21,872 nt of DNA from Candidatus Bipolaricaulota bacterium. GTDB lineage: Bacteria; Bipolaricaulota; Bipolaricaulia; Bipolaricaulales; Bipolaricaulaceae. Shown here piece by piece: positions 1 through 6,856 of this stretch. Both the position numbers and the translations under genes were made by a program. Under the pieces are notes generated by a model that saw nothing but the letters and a program-made list of their open reading frames with translations, did no database searches and was not told the DNA's origin. The stretch is taken from assembly GCA_014360945.1 (NCBI GenBank), contig JACIWM010000012.1, forward strand, positions 1-21,872, read 5' to 3'. Within the stretch, counting starts at the first letter, position 1. Each line of letters begins with the position of its first letter.

Positions 1-260
1 AGGGAGAAGCCCGGGCCGCTTGTGGCCGTCATGGGCTTGGCATCCGCCCAGGAAGCACCGATAAGCATGAAGATCGCGGCGATCTCGTCCTCTGCTTGGA
101 TAAAGACGCCGCCCCTTTTCGGAAGCTCCCGGGCCATGTGCTCCATGATTTCCGAGGAAGGGGTGATGGGATAACCCGCGTAGAAATCCACACCCGCAGC
201 TAGAGCGCCCTCAGCTACGGCAATGTTCCCGGACCAGAATTTTCGCTCGCTACGGTTCAT
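1..260 (-). CDS. korA: 2-oxoacid:ferredoxin oxidoreductase alpha subunit (KorA-like), N-terminal part only
   Basis: The gene begins at the ATG whose complement lies at 258-260 and leaves the window at base 1, so only about 86 N-terminal residues are visible. They contain AEGALAAGVDFYAGYPITPSSEI and, further on, a QAEDEIAA stretch and ATSGPGFS. These match the N-terminal pyrimidine-binding domain of KorA, the alpha subunit of 2-oxoglutarate (or a related 2-oxoacid) synthase. The enzyme converts a 2-oxoacid, CoA and oxidised ferredoxin to acyl-CoA, CO2 and reduced ferredoxin in the cytoplasm of anaerobes. The start overlaps the end of the upstream nuclease gene by 11 bases and no good ribosome-binding site precedes it, so translational coupling is likely. 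The partner subunit KorB should lie just beyond the left edge. Exact substrate (2-oxoglutarate or another 2-oxoacid) cannot be decided from this fragment. Confidence 0.85.
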   Translation of the reverse strand, partial: MNRSERKFWSGNIAVAEGALAAGVDFYAGYPITPSSEIMEHMARELPKRGGVFIQAEDEIAAIFMLIGASWADAKPMTATSGPGFS

Positions 261-996
261 CAAAAAGCCCGATGGATCTTTCCGCGGGCGGATAAGAGGT
301 CGGAAGATCCGGAGGTTCCGCTAAAACCTCGGAAGTGAGAGAAATTTTGGGGGGTTGTCCCACGTTTTCCCGGCAAAAGTCCACAAACGGGCAATATTTG
401 CACTGGTCGTATTCCCAGAGGGATTTGTCCGGTAAAGGCGGGAGCGCCCCGCGCACGAAGATGAGCTCGCGCAACTCTTCGAACTCCGCAAGGACTCGGG
501 CCACCTCGGGCCGGTCCAGCTCCACCACGAACTCCCTAAGCTCCTGGGTGGCTTTGTTCTCTGCAAGGATGATCCCTTGGGGGATTTGGAAGTAGTGCAA
601 ATAAAGTTGGAGCTGAAGATAGTGATCGGTGCGGGGATCCGCGGACATCTTGTCGAATTGGTAGGGGTGGACGGTCTTGATCTCCACCACGTAGTTTTTC
701 CCGGAAAGGGAGATGATGGCGTCAGCCCGGCCGTGGAAGAGCGAACCGGGCGGAATGGGGACCTCCGCGGCCACCACGATCCCCAGCCCATACATGGCCT
801 GAACAATCCTTCGGTGCGCATCTTCTCCCACCGCCAGCTTTCGCGCTGTCTGTCCGTCCAAGGGCGGCCGGGGGAAACCTTTCACCGTGTAGAAGATCTG
901 GCGCGGGCATTTTCCCACTTCCGAAACGTAAAAATAATCGCGCTCCCGGTGGGGCTCCTCGCGCTTGAAGTACTCCTCCAAAAGCTCAATGAGCAT
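250..996 (-). CDS. Cas4/RecB-like PD-(D/E)XK nuclease with predicted 4Fe-4S cysteines
   Basis: A 248-residue protein of the Cas4/RecB-type exonuclease fold. An N-terminal Cys30 lies in VGKCPRQIFY. The nuclease core follows: His61 (GEDAH), Asp92 (HGRADAI), Glu105 and Lys107 (VVEIKTV), and a QLQLYLHY motif near residues 128-135. The C-terminal cysteines are Cys199, Cys202 and Cys208 in YDQCKYCPFVDFC. This C...CxxC-x5-C arrangement is that of Cas4 and AddB-type iron-sulfur nucleases. The chosen ATG has an AAAGG just upstream, and the open frame continues further only over the pus10 end. No cas genes or CRISPR repeats are nearby, so this is a stand-alone nuclease, probably in DNA repair or processing; that role is inferred. 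It lies 11 bases after the pus10 stop and overlaps korA, so the three genes probably share a transcript. A tail of about 40 residues after the cysteines is proline-rich and unassigned. Confidence 0.85.
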   Translation of the reverse strand: MLIELLEEYFKREEPHRERDYFYVSEVGKCPRQIFYTVKGFPRPPLDGQTARKLAVGEDAHRRIVQAMYGLGIVVAAEVPIPPGSLFHGRADAIISLSGKNYVVEIKTVHPYQFDKMSADPRTDHYLQLQLYLHYFQIPQGIILAENKATQELREFVVELDRPEVARVLAEFEELRELIFVRGALPPLPDKSLWEYDQCKYCPFVDFCRENVGQPPKISLTSEVLAEPPDLPTSYPPAERSIGLFDEP

Positions 997-1007
997 GACC
1001 TTTGAGT

Positions 1008-2255
1008 CTACTCGTGGGCGTTGTCGAGCACAACGTTTTGGTCGTCCAGGATATCCAATACATCGAGCTCCGTGACCTGGGCCGAAACACCAAGGAGTTC
1101 GGAAAGATTGGGTTTGGTGCCGCCTTGGTCCCCTGAGACGAGTTCCTTTACGTAAAGACCGGCCTCGCAAGTGAGCACGAGCTCCCCTTCGGTGGGAGAA
1201 AGAAGTCGGCCTTGAGCGGAGAAGACCCGGCGGCGGCGCACCAGATCCGCGCGCCGCTCCCGCACCCGCGCCGGCGTGCGTTGTTGAATTTCCCCAACGA
1301 GGCCCGCCACAGCCCGCCGAAAATCCTCCTCCGAGACGGGAACGGAAAAGGAAACTTTTGCCCGATAACGTTTCGCGAATTTTCCTGTTTTCACCCGCTC
1401 TTCGAGCTCAGGGGTGGCGGGCTGAAGGTCCAAAATTTCCACGGCGCCAAGGCTTCGGCGGCGCACTTCCTCGGCAACCCAGGTCAGATCGACATTGCGG
1501 CGGCGGGGCCACTCTACGGAGAGGAGAAACGGTCGACCTCGGCCGAGCATGCGGGCATCGGCATCCTCCCGCCCGGCCCCATGCAGATTGCCTTTTATCC
1601 CTCCCGTGGCCTCAAGGAAAACGGGGACCACAAGCTCCTCCACGGAGGTGGCCGCCAATTTCCCCGTCCCTCCGCAATTCTCACAGCCCTTTCCGCGGCA
1701 GCGGGGACAGGTCCACAAGGTCTGGGCAATCCCGCGCACAAGCTTTCGATAGCGGCCATAGAACACCACGGGGTTCACCGTGAGCTTGACCTCGTCCCGC
1801 TCGATATCCACAAGGAATTGAACTTCAGGTCGAGCATAGTCCACCGTGGCCTTCCGGTTTTCTTTGCCCAGAATTTCCTCAAAAGCCTGGCCCAAAGCGC
1901 GGTTGAGGTGGCGGCGGATGGGCTCAGCCCAAGGGGAAGGGAAGCGCTCGGCCAAGAACTCCTCGGTGGCCTCAAGCCGTGGGGAAAGATGCACCCCGAA
2001 AAGGAAGGTTTTGAATTCATATTCGCGAGCAAGTTCCCAAGCCTTCTCCGCCCAAGAGGGCACGCGGAGGAAGAGGCCGGCGCACACCCAGCACTCTTCG
2101 GGCAGGGTTTCCCCGAATCCTAAAGCCATGCGCAGGATCGCTCCCCGTTCCCTATTTGAGAGTTTTCCGGGAAGCCCGGCGAAGCGGCGTCCCAAACAAT
2201 GGTCGCAGATCGGGCCTGCGGCCAGAAGCTTTTGCGCCAAGGAGAGCGGATCCAC
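1008..2255 (-). CDS. pus10: tRNA pseudouridine synthase Pus10 (archaeal/eukaryotic type)
   Basis: A 415-residue protein when started at the GTG at 2255. In Archaea Pus10 makes pseudouridine 54 and 55 in the T-loop of tRNA. The N-terminal zinc-binding pairs are Cys17/Cys20 (CDHC) and Cys55/Cys58 (CWVC). A middle region CPRCRGKGCENCGGTGK (183-199) matches the family's cysteine-rich element. The catalytic motif GREDADARMLGRGRPF (about 228-243) carries the predicted nucleophile Asp231. A late YVKELVSGDQGGTKPN motif (368-382) is also typical. The open frame extends far upstream, but that part is antisense to tldD and across the tRNA gene, so it is not coding; GTG is the first sensible start. No ribosome-binding site precedes it, and a -10-like GAAAAT ends six bases before the GTG, suggesting a leaderless mRNA. 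Family assignment is secure; presence in a bacterial context is unusual. Confidence 0.93.
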   Translation of the reverse strand: MDPLSLAQKLLAAGPICDHCLGRRFAGLPGKLSNRERGAILRMALGFGETLPEECWVCAGLFLRVPSWAEKAWELAREYEFKTFLFGVHLSPRLEATEEFLAERFPSPWAEPIRRHLNRALGQAFEEILGKENRKATVDYARPEVQFLVDIERDEVKLTVNPVVFYGRYRKLVRGIAQTLWTCPRCRGKGCENCGGTGKLAATSVEELVVPVFLEATGGIKGNLHGAGREDADARMLGRGRPFLLSVEWPRRRNVDLTWVAEEVRRRSLGAVEILDLQPATPELEERVKTGKFAKRYRAKVSFSVPVSEEDFRRAVAGLVGEIQQRTPARVRERRADLVRRRRVFSAQGRLLSPTEGELVLTCEAGLYVKELVSGDQGGTKPNLSELLGVSAQVTELDVLDILDDQNVVLDNAHE

Positions 2256-2261
2256 GTCGCA

Positions 2262-2290
2262 ATTTTCCGTGTTGCACAGGGTTTGGGCAA
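2262..2290 (-). promoter_or_regulatory. Candidate sigma70-type promoter of pus10, leaderless
   Basis: On the minus strand, TTGCCC (2290-2285), a 17-base spacer and GAAAAT (2267-2262) resemble -35 and -10 boxes, each 4 of 6 to consensus. The expected transcription start falls at or next to the GTG start at 2255. The -35 box sits inside the spacer of the divergent tRNA promoter. Seen by eye only. Confidence 0.4.
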
Positions 2291-2299
2291 AGCTATACT
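2272..2299 (+). promoter_or_regulatory. Promoter of tRNA-Pro
   Basis: TTGCAC (2272-2277), a 16-base spacer and TATACT (2294-2299) form a good sigma70-type promoter. Transcription would start around 2306, almost at the first base of the tRNA, so the 5' leader is minimal. Confidence 0.7.
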
Positions 2300-2307
2300 C
2301 CAAAAGG

Positions 2308-2384
<77 letters not shown>

Positions 2385-2408
2385 AAAATTTTTCGGGAAG
2401 GAGCGGGG

Positions 2409-3854
2409 ATGGAGAAATTGGTGAGTCTGGCGCTGAGCGTGTTGCGGGACCTGGGCGCGGATTTCGGGGAAGTGCGGGTGGAACGGAGGGTGGACGAGAA
2501 CATTCGCACTAAAAATCTGGAAGTGGAAGTCCTTTCTCGGCGGGAGTCCGCGGGGATCGGCATCCGGGTTCTTCACAAAGGGGCCTGGGGGTTTGCGGCC
2601 ACAAGCGACCTCACTGAGCAAGGGATAAGAAAAACCGCGGAGCAGGCCTTGGCCATTGCCAAGGCCACCGCCACCCTTTTGCGCGAGCCCGTGCGGCTTG
2701 CGCCCGAGCCGGTGCACCGGGGAACTTACGTGACCCCGGTGAAAAAAGACCCCCTTTCCGTGCCCATCCAGGATAAACTTGCCCTCCTTTTTGCCGCGGC
2801 GGAACGGATTTTGAAAGTCCAAGGGATCGCCATGGCCAAGGGGGGCATTTCCGCCTGGCGCATCGAAAAATGGTTTGGGAACACGGAGGGCTCGGAAATC
2901 CACCAGGTGATCGTAAGCTCTGGAGCGGGGATCGAGGCCTATGCCGCCAAACCCGGGGAAATCCAGAAGCGAAGCTTTCCCAACTCCTTCGGCGGGGACT
3001 TTGCCAATGCCGGGTACGAGTTCATCGAGTCCCTGGGGTTGGTGGAGAACGCCGAGCGCATTGCGGAGGAGGCCGTGGCCCTCCTTTCCGCACCGGTCTG
3101 CCCCACCGGCGTGTTCGACGTCATCATCGATGGCTCCCAGATGGCCCTTCAAGTACACGAGTCCTTGGGCCATCCCTCTGAGCTGGATCGGGTATTGGGA
3201 ACGGAGCTTTCTTACGCCGGCGGAAGCTTTCTCACCCTGGAGAAGCTCGGTAACTTTCAATACGGGTCGGAGATCGTGAACATCGTGGCCGACGCCACCG
3301 CGCCCGGAGGTTTAGGGACCTTTGGGTACGACGACGAAGGGGTGGAGGCCCAGCGGGTGGATCTTGTGCGGAACGGAATTTTCGTGGGTTACCTTACCTC
3401 CCGGGAGACGGCAGGGAAGCTCGGTTTTCCCCGGAGCTCCGGAGCGGCTCGGGCCTCAAGCTGGGCCAGGATCCCTCTTATTCGTATGACCAACATCAAC
3501 CTCCTTCCCGGAAAAGGACGACTTGAGGACCTTATTGCCGACACGGAGTACGGGATCTATTTTGAGACCAACAAATCCTGGTCCATCGACGATCGGCGCG
3601 TGAACTTCCAGTTCGGGACGGAAATCGCCTGGGAGATCAAGAACGGCAAAAAGGTGCGGATGCTGAAAAATGCCCTCTATACCGGGATCACCCCGGAGTT
3701 TTGGCGGTCATGTGTGGCCATTTGTGGTCCGGAGGAGTGGCGGCTTTGGGGCCTTCCCAACTGTGGGAAGGGCGAGCCGGGCCAGGTCATGCAGGTTGGG
3801 CACGGCGCCGCGCCCGCCAAATTCAAGAACGTCCAGGTGAGGGGGGCAGCATGA
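2409..3854 (+). CDS. tldD: TldD family metalloprotease
   Basis: A 481-residue protein, the usual length for TldD. TldD/TldE proteases degrade unfolded or small peptides in the cytoplasm and in several bacteria mature peptide antibiotics and antitoxins. The zinc-binding HExxxH motif is HESLGH (250-255). GGLGTFGYDDEG (300-311), SRETAGKLG (331-339) and the C-terminal CGPEEW...CGKGEPGQ...VGHGAAPAKFKNVQV block match the family. The ATG is preceded by AAGGAG at 2398-2403. It lies 24 bases after tRNA-Pro and its stop overlaps the next ATG (ATGA). TldD usually works as a heterodimer with TldE/PmbA, which is not in this window. In the usual NGHGRA-like segment after SRET, this protein has SSGAARAS. 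Confidence 0.93.
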   Translation: MEKLVSLALSVLRDLGADFGEVRVERRVDENIRTKNLEVEVLSRRESAGIGIRVLHKGAWGFAATSDLTEQGIRKTAEQALAIAKATATLLREPVRLAPEPVHRGTYVTPVKKDPLSVPIQDKLALLFAAAERILKVQGIAMAKGGISAWRIEKWFGNTEGSEIHQVIVSSGAGIEAYAAKPGEIQKRSFPNSFGGDFANAGYEFIESLGLVENAERIAEEAVALLSAPVCPTGVFDVIIDGSQMALQVHESLGHPSELDRVLGTELSYAGGSFLTLEKLGNFQYGSEIVNIVADATAPGGLGTFGYDDEGVEAQRVDLVRNGIFVGYLTSRETAGKLGFPRSSGAARASSWARIPLIRMTNINLLPGKGRLEDLIADTEYGIYFETNKSWSIDDRRVNFQFGTEIAWEIKNGKKVRMLKNALYTGITPEFWRSCVAICGPEEWRLWGLPNCGKGEPGQVMQVGHGAAPAKFKNVQVRGAA

Positions 3855-4150
3855 TCCTTGCGGAGTTCTCCATCACTCCCATCGGTGTGGGCGAGTCCCT
3901 CTCCGAGTACGTGGCGGAATGCATGAGGATCGTGCGGGAAAGCGGGCTTCCGCATGAGCTCACGGCCATGGGGACCATCATCGAGGGCGAATGGGACGAG
4001 GTGATGGCCGTGATCAAGGCCTGCCACATGGCCGTGAGGAAGCGTTGCCGCCGCGTTTCCACCCTCATTAAGATCGACGATAGAGAAGCCCCGCCCGGCA
4101 GGATCAGGGCCAAGGTGGAGTCCGTCCTACGGAAGCTAGAACAGACCTAA
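3851..4150 (+). CDS. MTH1187 family thiamine-binding protein
   Basis: A 99-residue protein that matches the MTH1187/YkoF-like (DUF77) family along its whole length: EFSITPIGVGESLSEYV at the start, GLPHELTAMGTIIEGEW in the middle and a VSTLIKIDDRE strand near residue 78. Family members have a ferredoxin-like fold, form tetramers and bind thiamine or related ligands, so a role in vitamin binding or delivery is suspected rather than known. The ATG overlaps the tldD stop as ATGA, so the two are translationally coupled. Its last 15 bases overlap, tail to tail, the end of cdsA on the other strand. Confidence 0.88.
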   Translation: MILAEFSITPIGVGESLSEYVAECMRIVRESGLPHELTAMGTIIEGEWDEVMAVIKACHMAVRKRCRRVSTLIKIDDREAPPGRIRAKVESVLRKLEQT

Positions 4151-4957
4151 AATATAGTGGGCCAAAAAATAATAGATCGGGGCGGAGGCGAGGATCCCGT
4201 CGATTCGATCCAGAACTCCGCCGTGGCCGGGGAAGAGTTTTCCGGTGTCTTTCACTCCCGCGGCCCGCTTCACCAGCGATTCGAAAAGATCGCCGAGTTG
4301 CACAAATGCGCCCACGCCGAATCCCATGATGAGCCCGGCCGGCCAGTTTTGCCCTAAATCCGTCAAAAATTGCGGCAGAAGAAGCCCGGCCACTCCGGCC
4401 AAAAGAAGCCCGCCCGCTACTCCCTCCCAGGTTTTGGCCAAAGAAATGCGGGGCAAAAGGCGATGTCGCCCCAAGAGACTCCCCACGAAATACGCGCCCG
4501 TGTCGTATCCCCAGACGATCAAAAGGAAATGGAGGACGTGCCAGAATCCGCCCTTACGATGGAAGACGAGGACGAAGCCGAGCATGGCCGGGATGTACAA
4601 AAGCCCGAAGATCCCAGCCAAGGAGGCCAAAAAACCCTCTTTGGTTCCACGGCGGGAGAAGCTGTAGATTACCAAAAAATAAGCGAAGGCGAAGGCCAGG
4701 ATGAACGCGAATTCTCCGTCCTTGGGAAGGAGAAGGAAGAGGAACGCGGGGATGGCGAAAATGAAGGCCTCTTTGGGGAGGGTCACCCCGAGCTTTCCCA
4801 CTAATCCGATGTATTCCCAGCCGGCGCCCAGGCCGACCACGGAGAGAAGAAGGGCCACGAGCCAATCCTGATGGTAATAATCGGCAAGCCAGAAGATGGC
4901 GAGGACCGTGGGGATGGCCAAGGCTGCGGTGAGGAGCCGAAGTTTGAGATTTTTCAC
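4136..4957 (-). CDS. cdsA: Phosphatidate cytidylyltransferase
   Basis: A 273-residue integral membrane protein with about eight hydrophobic segments. CdsA makes CDP-diacylglycerol from phosphatidate and CTP, the branch point of phospholipid synthesis. The family signature near the C-terminus (about 227-253) is intact: SLVKRAAGVKDTGK followed by PGHGGVLDRID. The start is a GTG that overlaps the uppS stop (GTGA), with AAGGTG just upstream; a longer frame upstream is only the uppS shadow. It is the last gene of the ndk-valS-folC-uppS-cdsA operon. The uppS-cdsA pair is conserved across bacteria, but dxr and rseP, which often follow, are absent; the converging thiamine-binding gene lies there instead. 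Confidence 0.95.
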   Translation of the reverse strand: MKNLKLRLLTAALAIPTVLAIFWLADYYHQDWLVALLLSVVGLGAGWEYIGLVGKLGVTLPKEAFIFAIPAFLFLLLPKDGEFAFILAFAFAYFLVIYSFSRRGTKEGFLASLAGIFGLLYIPAMLGFVLVFHRKGGFWHVLHFLLIVWGYDTGAYFVGSLLGRHRLLPRISLAKTWEGVAGGLLLAGVAGLLLPQFLTDLGQNWPAGLIMGFGVGAFVQLGDLFESLVKRAAGVKDTGKLFPGHGGVLDRIDGILASAPIYYFLAHYILGLF

Positions 4958-5697
4958 GCGCGCACCTTTCCGAAGTTTCTCGTGCGGCCTTGGAAATCCT
5001 TGAGGGCTAAAAGGAGTTCCTCCTCCGTGAAATCGGGCCAGAGGGTTTTGGTGAAGTAGAACTCGGTGTAAGCGGCCTCGAAGAGGAAGAAGTTGGACAG
5101 CCGCTGATGCCCGCCGGTGCGGATGATGAGGTCCGGGTCGGGAAGGGCCCCGCCGGGGAGAAGTTCTCGGAATTTCTCCAAAGACAGCTCTTCTGGAGCC
5201 AGTTTTCCCGAGCGAGCCAATTCCATGGCCCGCCTCGCGGCGCTGAGCACGTCCCATCTTCCCCCAAAGTTCAGGGCCACGGTGAACACCAGATTCTGAC
5301 CCCCGGCGGTTTGGGCCACGGCGTGGTCGAGGGCCTCTCGCAAACTTTTTGGGAAAGGCGAAGGATCTCCAAGGATCCTCAGTTGCACTCCGTTTTTCCG
5401 AAGCTCTTCCCAGCGGGTGCGGGCGAACTCTTCAAGCAGGGAAAAAAGGAAATCCAGCTCGTTTTTGGGGCGGTCCCAGTTCTCTGTGGAGAAGGCGAAG
5501 ACCGTAAGGTACGGAAAAAGTTTCTCCTTGGCCACGAAGCGGGCGATACGCTCCACGGTGTCCGCGCCGCGGCGATGGCCCTCGGTGCGCGGTAGCCCCC
5601 GGGCCTTGGCCCAGCGGCCATTCCCGTCCATGATGATGGCCACGTGCTGAGGAAGGGGGCGGGCCCGAACCTCCTCAAGAAGTCCGGCCAATGACAT
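4954..5697 (-). CDS. uppS: Isoprenyl transferase (undecaprenyl diphosphate synthase family)
   Basis: A 247-residue cis-prenyltransferase that adds isopentenyl units to farnesyl diphosphate to make the C55 lipid carrier for cell-wall synthesis. MDGNGRWAKARGLPRTEGH (23-41) includes the catalytic Asp24. FSTENWDRP (69-77), NFGGRWD and the IPP-binding region DLIIRTGGHQRLSNF (189-203) with Arg193, Arg199 and Ser201 follow, as does Glu212 in AYTEFYF. The family normally reads RT(G/S)GE-x-R; here a His (CAT codon, residue 197) replaces the Glu. The ATG has GGGAGGT five bases upstream, inside the folC-like gene, whose end it overlaps by 23 bases. It is coupled to cdsA by a GTGA overlap. Confidence 0.95.
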   Translation of the reverse strand: MSLAGLLEEVRARPLPQHVAIIMDGNGRWAKARGLPRTEGHRRGADTVERIARFVAKEKLFPYLTVFAFSTENWDRPKNELDFLFSLLEEFARTRWEELRKNGVQLRILGDPSPFPKSLREALDHAVAQTAGGQNLVFTVALNFGGRWDVLSAARRAMELARSGKLAPEELSLEKFRELLPGGALPDPDLIIRTGGHQRLSNFFLFEAAYTEFYFTKTLWPDFTEEELLLALKDFQGRTRNFGKVRA

Positions 5698-6856
5698 CCC
5701 GCACCTCCCGCAGGGCCGAATGGGGCCCGAGGATCACAAGGAGGTCTTCCTCGAAAAGGCCGCGCAAAATTTGAGGGACGCGCAAAGAAAGCTCTTCCGG
5801 AGGGACACGCAAAACCCTGTGAAATGCCGGCCGGAGAAGGTCCTCCATGTCCCTTCCTAAGCGTTCCTCGATATGTACCAAAAGCAAGGTCCGGCGTCCG
5901 GGTAAAGGAGGAAGCCGGTCCAAGGAGTCTTTAACCGCTTGGGCGCCGGCCTCGTCCTGCGCAGCATCGACGACGATCCAGGGGTGCCGGTGGACGAGCT
6001 CGAACCTTCCGGGGAGCCTTGCCCGACTCAGACCCTCCCGCACGGCTTCCCGAGTGAGAGGGAGACCACCGAAAAGCTCAGCGAGGGCAGCCATGGTCAG
6101 GGAGAGATTCGCCGCCTGATACGCCCCCAAGAACTTTGTTTCGAACGGGCCAAGATCGAAGGGGTCGGAGCGGGAGCGCCACACAGCTCGATCCCAACAA
6201 AGTTCCAAAAGCTCCACGTCGGCGGGGTCCACCAGGGCCAACGCCGCGCCGGAGCTGCGGCAGGCTCGAGCCATGGCCTCCAAGGCCTCGTCCTCCAGGG
6301 CGGTGGTGAGCACAGGGATGCCGGGGCGGGCCATTTTCGCCGCCTCCCAAGCTAGGCTCACTGTGCGCTCCCCCGCCTCCACGCGGGTGAGGAGGGAAAG
6401 CCAACGCCGCACGAAGTTCGTGGGATCCCAGCGATTCCCGGTGCTGGCTTCTAACACCGCGATGTCCGTGCGGGTCCGGGCGAAATGAGCCAAGGCCACG
6501 GCAATGAGGGCCTCCTGCAGAGAAGGCCTTCCCGGGCCGAACACGAAATCCTCCCAGGGCTCCAGGGCCGCGGAAAGAAGGGCGGAGGTGACGAGGGGCG
6601 AGACTGGCTCTCCCTGTAGACGCACGGCCTCGGTTGGGTCGGAGAAATCCGGGGATGTGCACACACCCGTGCGCAGTCCCGCCGCCGAGAACACGGCCTC
6701 CAAAAACAGCGCCACCGAGCTTTTTCCATGGGTCCCGGCCACCTGAACCACGGGCAGTCCTTCTTCAGGGTGCCCCAGTCGGGAAAGGAGGAGCTCCATC
6801 CGGTCGAAGCCCGGCGCGGGTTTGTGCGCAAGCTTTCCCCAGGGATTCACCCTCAT
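5675..6856 (-). CDS. FolC-like Mur ligase family protein (folylpolyglutamate/dihydrofolate synthase-like)
   Basis: A 393-residue protein with the ATP-dependent Mur-ligase architecture. FolC adds glutamate to dihydropteroate or folates. The P-loop is GTHGKSS (41-47) where FolC usually has GTNGKGS. TSPDFSDPTEAVRLQGEP (68-84) corresponds to the FolC SPHL...NERI...G element. STGNRWDPTNFV (138-149) stands for GLGGR-x-DATN. LGAYQAANLSLTMAALA (243-259) and LPGRFELV (281-288) are good matches. DAAQDEAGAQAV (297-308) replaces the usual DGAHNP. Several catalytic-region residues therefore differ, so the substrate is less sure than the fold. The ATG overlaps the valS stop as ATGA; an in-frame TTG at 6865 and a GTG at 6850, with GGAGG seven bases before it, are alternatives. 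Position directly after valS is the classic folC position. Confidence 0.75.
   Translation of the reverse strand: MRVNPWGKLAHKPAPGFDRMELLLSRLGHPEEGLPVVQVAGTHGKSSVALFLEAVFSAAGLRTGVCTSPDFSDPTEAVRLQGEPVSPLVTSALLSAALEPWEDFVFGPGRPSLQEALIAVALAHFARTRTDIAVLEASTGNRWDPTNFVRRWLSLLTRVEAGERTVSLAWEAAKMARPGIPVLTTALEDEALEAMARACRSSGAALALVDPADVELLELCWDRAVWRSRSDPFDLGPFETKFLGAYQAANLSLTMAALAELFGGLPLTREAVREGLSRARLPGRFELVHRHPWIVVDAAQDEAGAQAVKDSLDRLPPLPGRRTLLLVHIEERLGRDMEDLLRPAFHRVLRVPPEELSLRVPQILRGLFEEDLLVILGPHSALREVRDVIGRTS

Noticed and set aside
1..1010. CRISPR locus suggested by the Cas4-like gene
   Set aside because: No regularly spaced repeats and no other cas gene anywhere in the window.
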